A stretch of 6,845 bases of DNA from Deltaproteobacteria bacterium (GTDB lineage Bacteria > Bdellovibrionota_C > UBA2361 > OMII01): contig JALRCK010000019.1 in the NCBI GenBank assembly GCA_023262305.1, positions 1-6,845 of the forward strand, in the 5' to 3' direction. Shown one piece after another: positions 5,916-6,845 of the stretch; positions within the stretch are counted from its first letter, which is position 1; each line of letters opens with the position of its first letter. Position numbers and translations under genes: made by a program. Under the pieces are notes generated by a model. It was given only the letters and a program-made list of their open reading frames with translations, was not told the origin of the DNA and ran no database searches.

Positions 5916-6845
5916 ATGACGAAATGGCCGAAGATCTCGATAGTCACCCCAGCCTACAACTGTAGGCCCTACATTCGTCGTTGCATTGAGAGCGTTAAAG
6001 CTCAGGAGTATCCGAACTTTGAGCACATCATCGTCGACGGAGGATCTCAAGACGAGACGCTTGAGGTCCTAAAAGAGTATCCGCACCTGAAGTGGGTCTC
6101 TGAAAAGGATGAGGGTGAGGCGAATGCACTTAACAAGGGCCTCAAGATGGTGACGGGTGAGATCGTATGCTGGCTCAATGCCGATGATTTCATGAGTCCT
6201 AACGCCATGGTTCCAGTCGGGCGAGAGTTCGCGGCGCATCCTCAGTGGGAGCTTCTCTACGGCAAGACCGATATGGTCACTCCGCATGGAGCTGTTTTGT
6301 GGTTCAAGCAGTCACAGCCCAACGCGTCGCTGCGTACTCTAGTGAAGTGGTGGGATCACGTTACCATGCCACACCAGCCTTCGATGTATTTTAGGAAGAG
6401 GCTTCTCGATCGTATAGGCCCGATCAATGAAAAACTTCACTTCTCAATCGATCTTGAATTGTGGTTGCGGTGCGCTCGAGAGACGCGCTTTCACTACATC
6501 GACGCCACGCTCTCATGCGCAACTCAACGCCCGGAGTGCAAGTCGGAAGGGACAGGTGTTGACCAAGTGAAGAGTCATTGGAGTGTGGTCGTGCCCTTCC
6601 TGACTCACCTTTCATTCGATGAGCGAGTAGATTTTTGGGCTGAATACTACATCGGACGCCTGACTGGACTTAAAGGACACAGCCACCTTGAAGACACCCG
6701 GATTCCAGACTCTGAGGAGGCGCTCCTTGGCGTGATGCGCAGCATCTCGCACCACAGAAAATCTCTTGGGATCCTTCGGTATCTCTTCCCCGACGAGAAC
6801 GCGACTATGGCTGTTGCTGAGCTCCTCGCTGCACGTGGCCTCAAC
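5916..6845 (+). CDS. Glycosyltransferase family 2 protein, 3' end cut by window
   Basis: Starts at ATG 5916 behind CGGAG (5907-5911, 4-nt spacer) and stays open for 310 codons to the last base, so the C-terminus is missing. The N-terminal 200 residues are a GT-A domain of CAZy family GT2: KISIVTPAYNC (6-16) for the nucleotide-binding strand, IIVDGGSQDETLEVL (38-52), EKDEGEANALNKGL (63-76), then GEIVCWLNADD (81-91) with the NADD metal-binding motif in the DxD position. The acceptor side includes MPHQPSMYFRKRLLDRIG (151-168) and SIDLELWLRCA (177-187), the site where GT2 enzymes carry the catalytic acidic residues. It transfers a sugar from a nucleotide-sugar donor with inversion; substrates are unknown. 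No membrane helix is seen in the present part, so a cytoplasmic or membrane-peripheral enzyme of polysaccharide or glycolipid assembly is likely. Residues beyond 230 are not assigned to a domain. Confidence 0.93.
   Translation, partial: MTKWPKISIVTPAYNCRPYIRRCIESVKAQEYPNFEHIIVDGGSQDETLEVLKEYPHLKWVSEKDEGEANALNKGLKMVTGEIVCWLNADDFMSPNAMVPVGREFAAHPQWELLYGKTDMVTPHGAVLWFKQSQPNASLRTLVKWWDHVTMPHQPSMYFRKRLLDRIGPINEKLHFSIDLELWLRCARETRFHYIDATLSCATQRPECKSEGTGVDQVKSHWSVVVPFLTHLSFDERVDFWAEYYIGRLTGLKGHSHLEDTRIPDSEEALLGVMRSISHHRKSLGILRYLFPDENATMAVAELLAARGLN

Noticed and set aside
6069..6844. Minus-strand frames inside the family 2 glycosyltransferase
   Set aside because: The plus strand encodes all expected GT2 motifs in one uninterrupted frame of 310 codons; the minus frames are short shadows.
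1..6845. tRNA, rRNA, CRISPR, transposon ends or phage genes
   Set aside because: No cloverleaf, repeat-spacer array, transposase motif or long terminal inverted repeats seen on reading both strands.

Overview
This is a 6.8-kb piece of bacterial DNA, moderately GC-rich by eye. It uses ordinary bacterial signals: GGAG-type ribosome binding sites, ATG starts, Sec signal peptides and tight gene packing. All convincing genes lie on the + strand. The guaA, ProX and glycosyltransferase families are too widespread to name the organism. The exported-protein genes and Thr/Ser/Gly-rich calcium-repeat protein fit a Gram-negative-type environmental bacterium, but that is an inference.

Region 1 (1-2618) looks like one operon. 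It runs from the 3' end of guaA (GMP synthase) through a 70-aa unknown protein and a 438-aa unknown protein to a ProX/YbaK-type editing protein that deacylates Ala-tRNA(Pro). Gaps are 18, 10 and 7 nt. The two ends are housekeeping genes (purine synthesis and translation quality control). The two middle genes are not recognisable.

Region 2 (2619-4976) holds two exported proteins, each with its own upstream gap of about 100 nt. The first is 183 aa with a signal peptide and a few cysteines. The second is 529 aa, with a signal peptide, an N-terminal beta-rich part, Asp-rich thrombospondin-3/EF-hand-like calcium loops, a Gly/Pro linker and a C-terminal beta-rich part. The two upstream gaps contain compact palindromes and direct repeats.

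Region 3 (4977-6845) begins a glycan-related segment. It has a 240-aa protein with GT-A glycosyltransferase-like motifs, a likely terminator, a 199-nt intergenic region rich in inverted repeats, and a family 2 glycosyltransferase that runs off the right edge. The neighbourhood suggests that surface polysaccharide or glycoconjugate genes continue beyond the window.

No tRNA, rRNA, CRISPR array, insertion sequence or phage gene was seen. No clearly new multi-gene system is demonstrated. The best leads are the non-coding signals upstream of the exported and glycosyltransferase genes, including a 16-mer shared by two of them (14/16), and the unknown 438-aa protein in the guaA operon.
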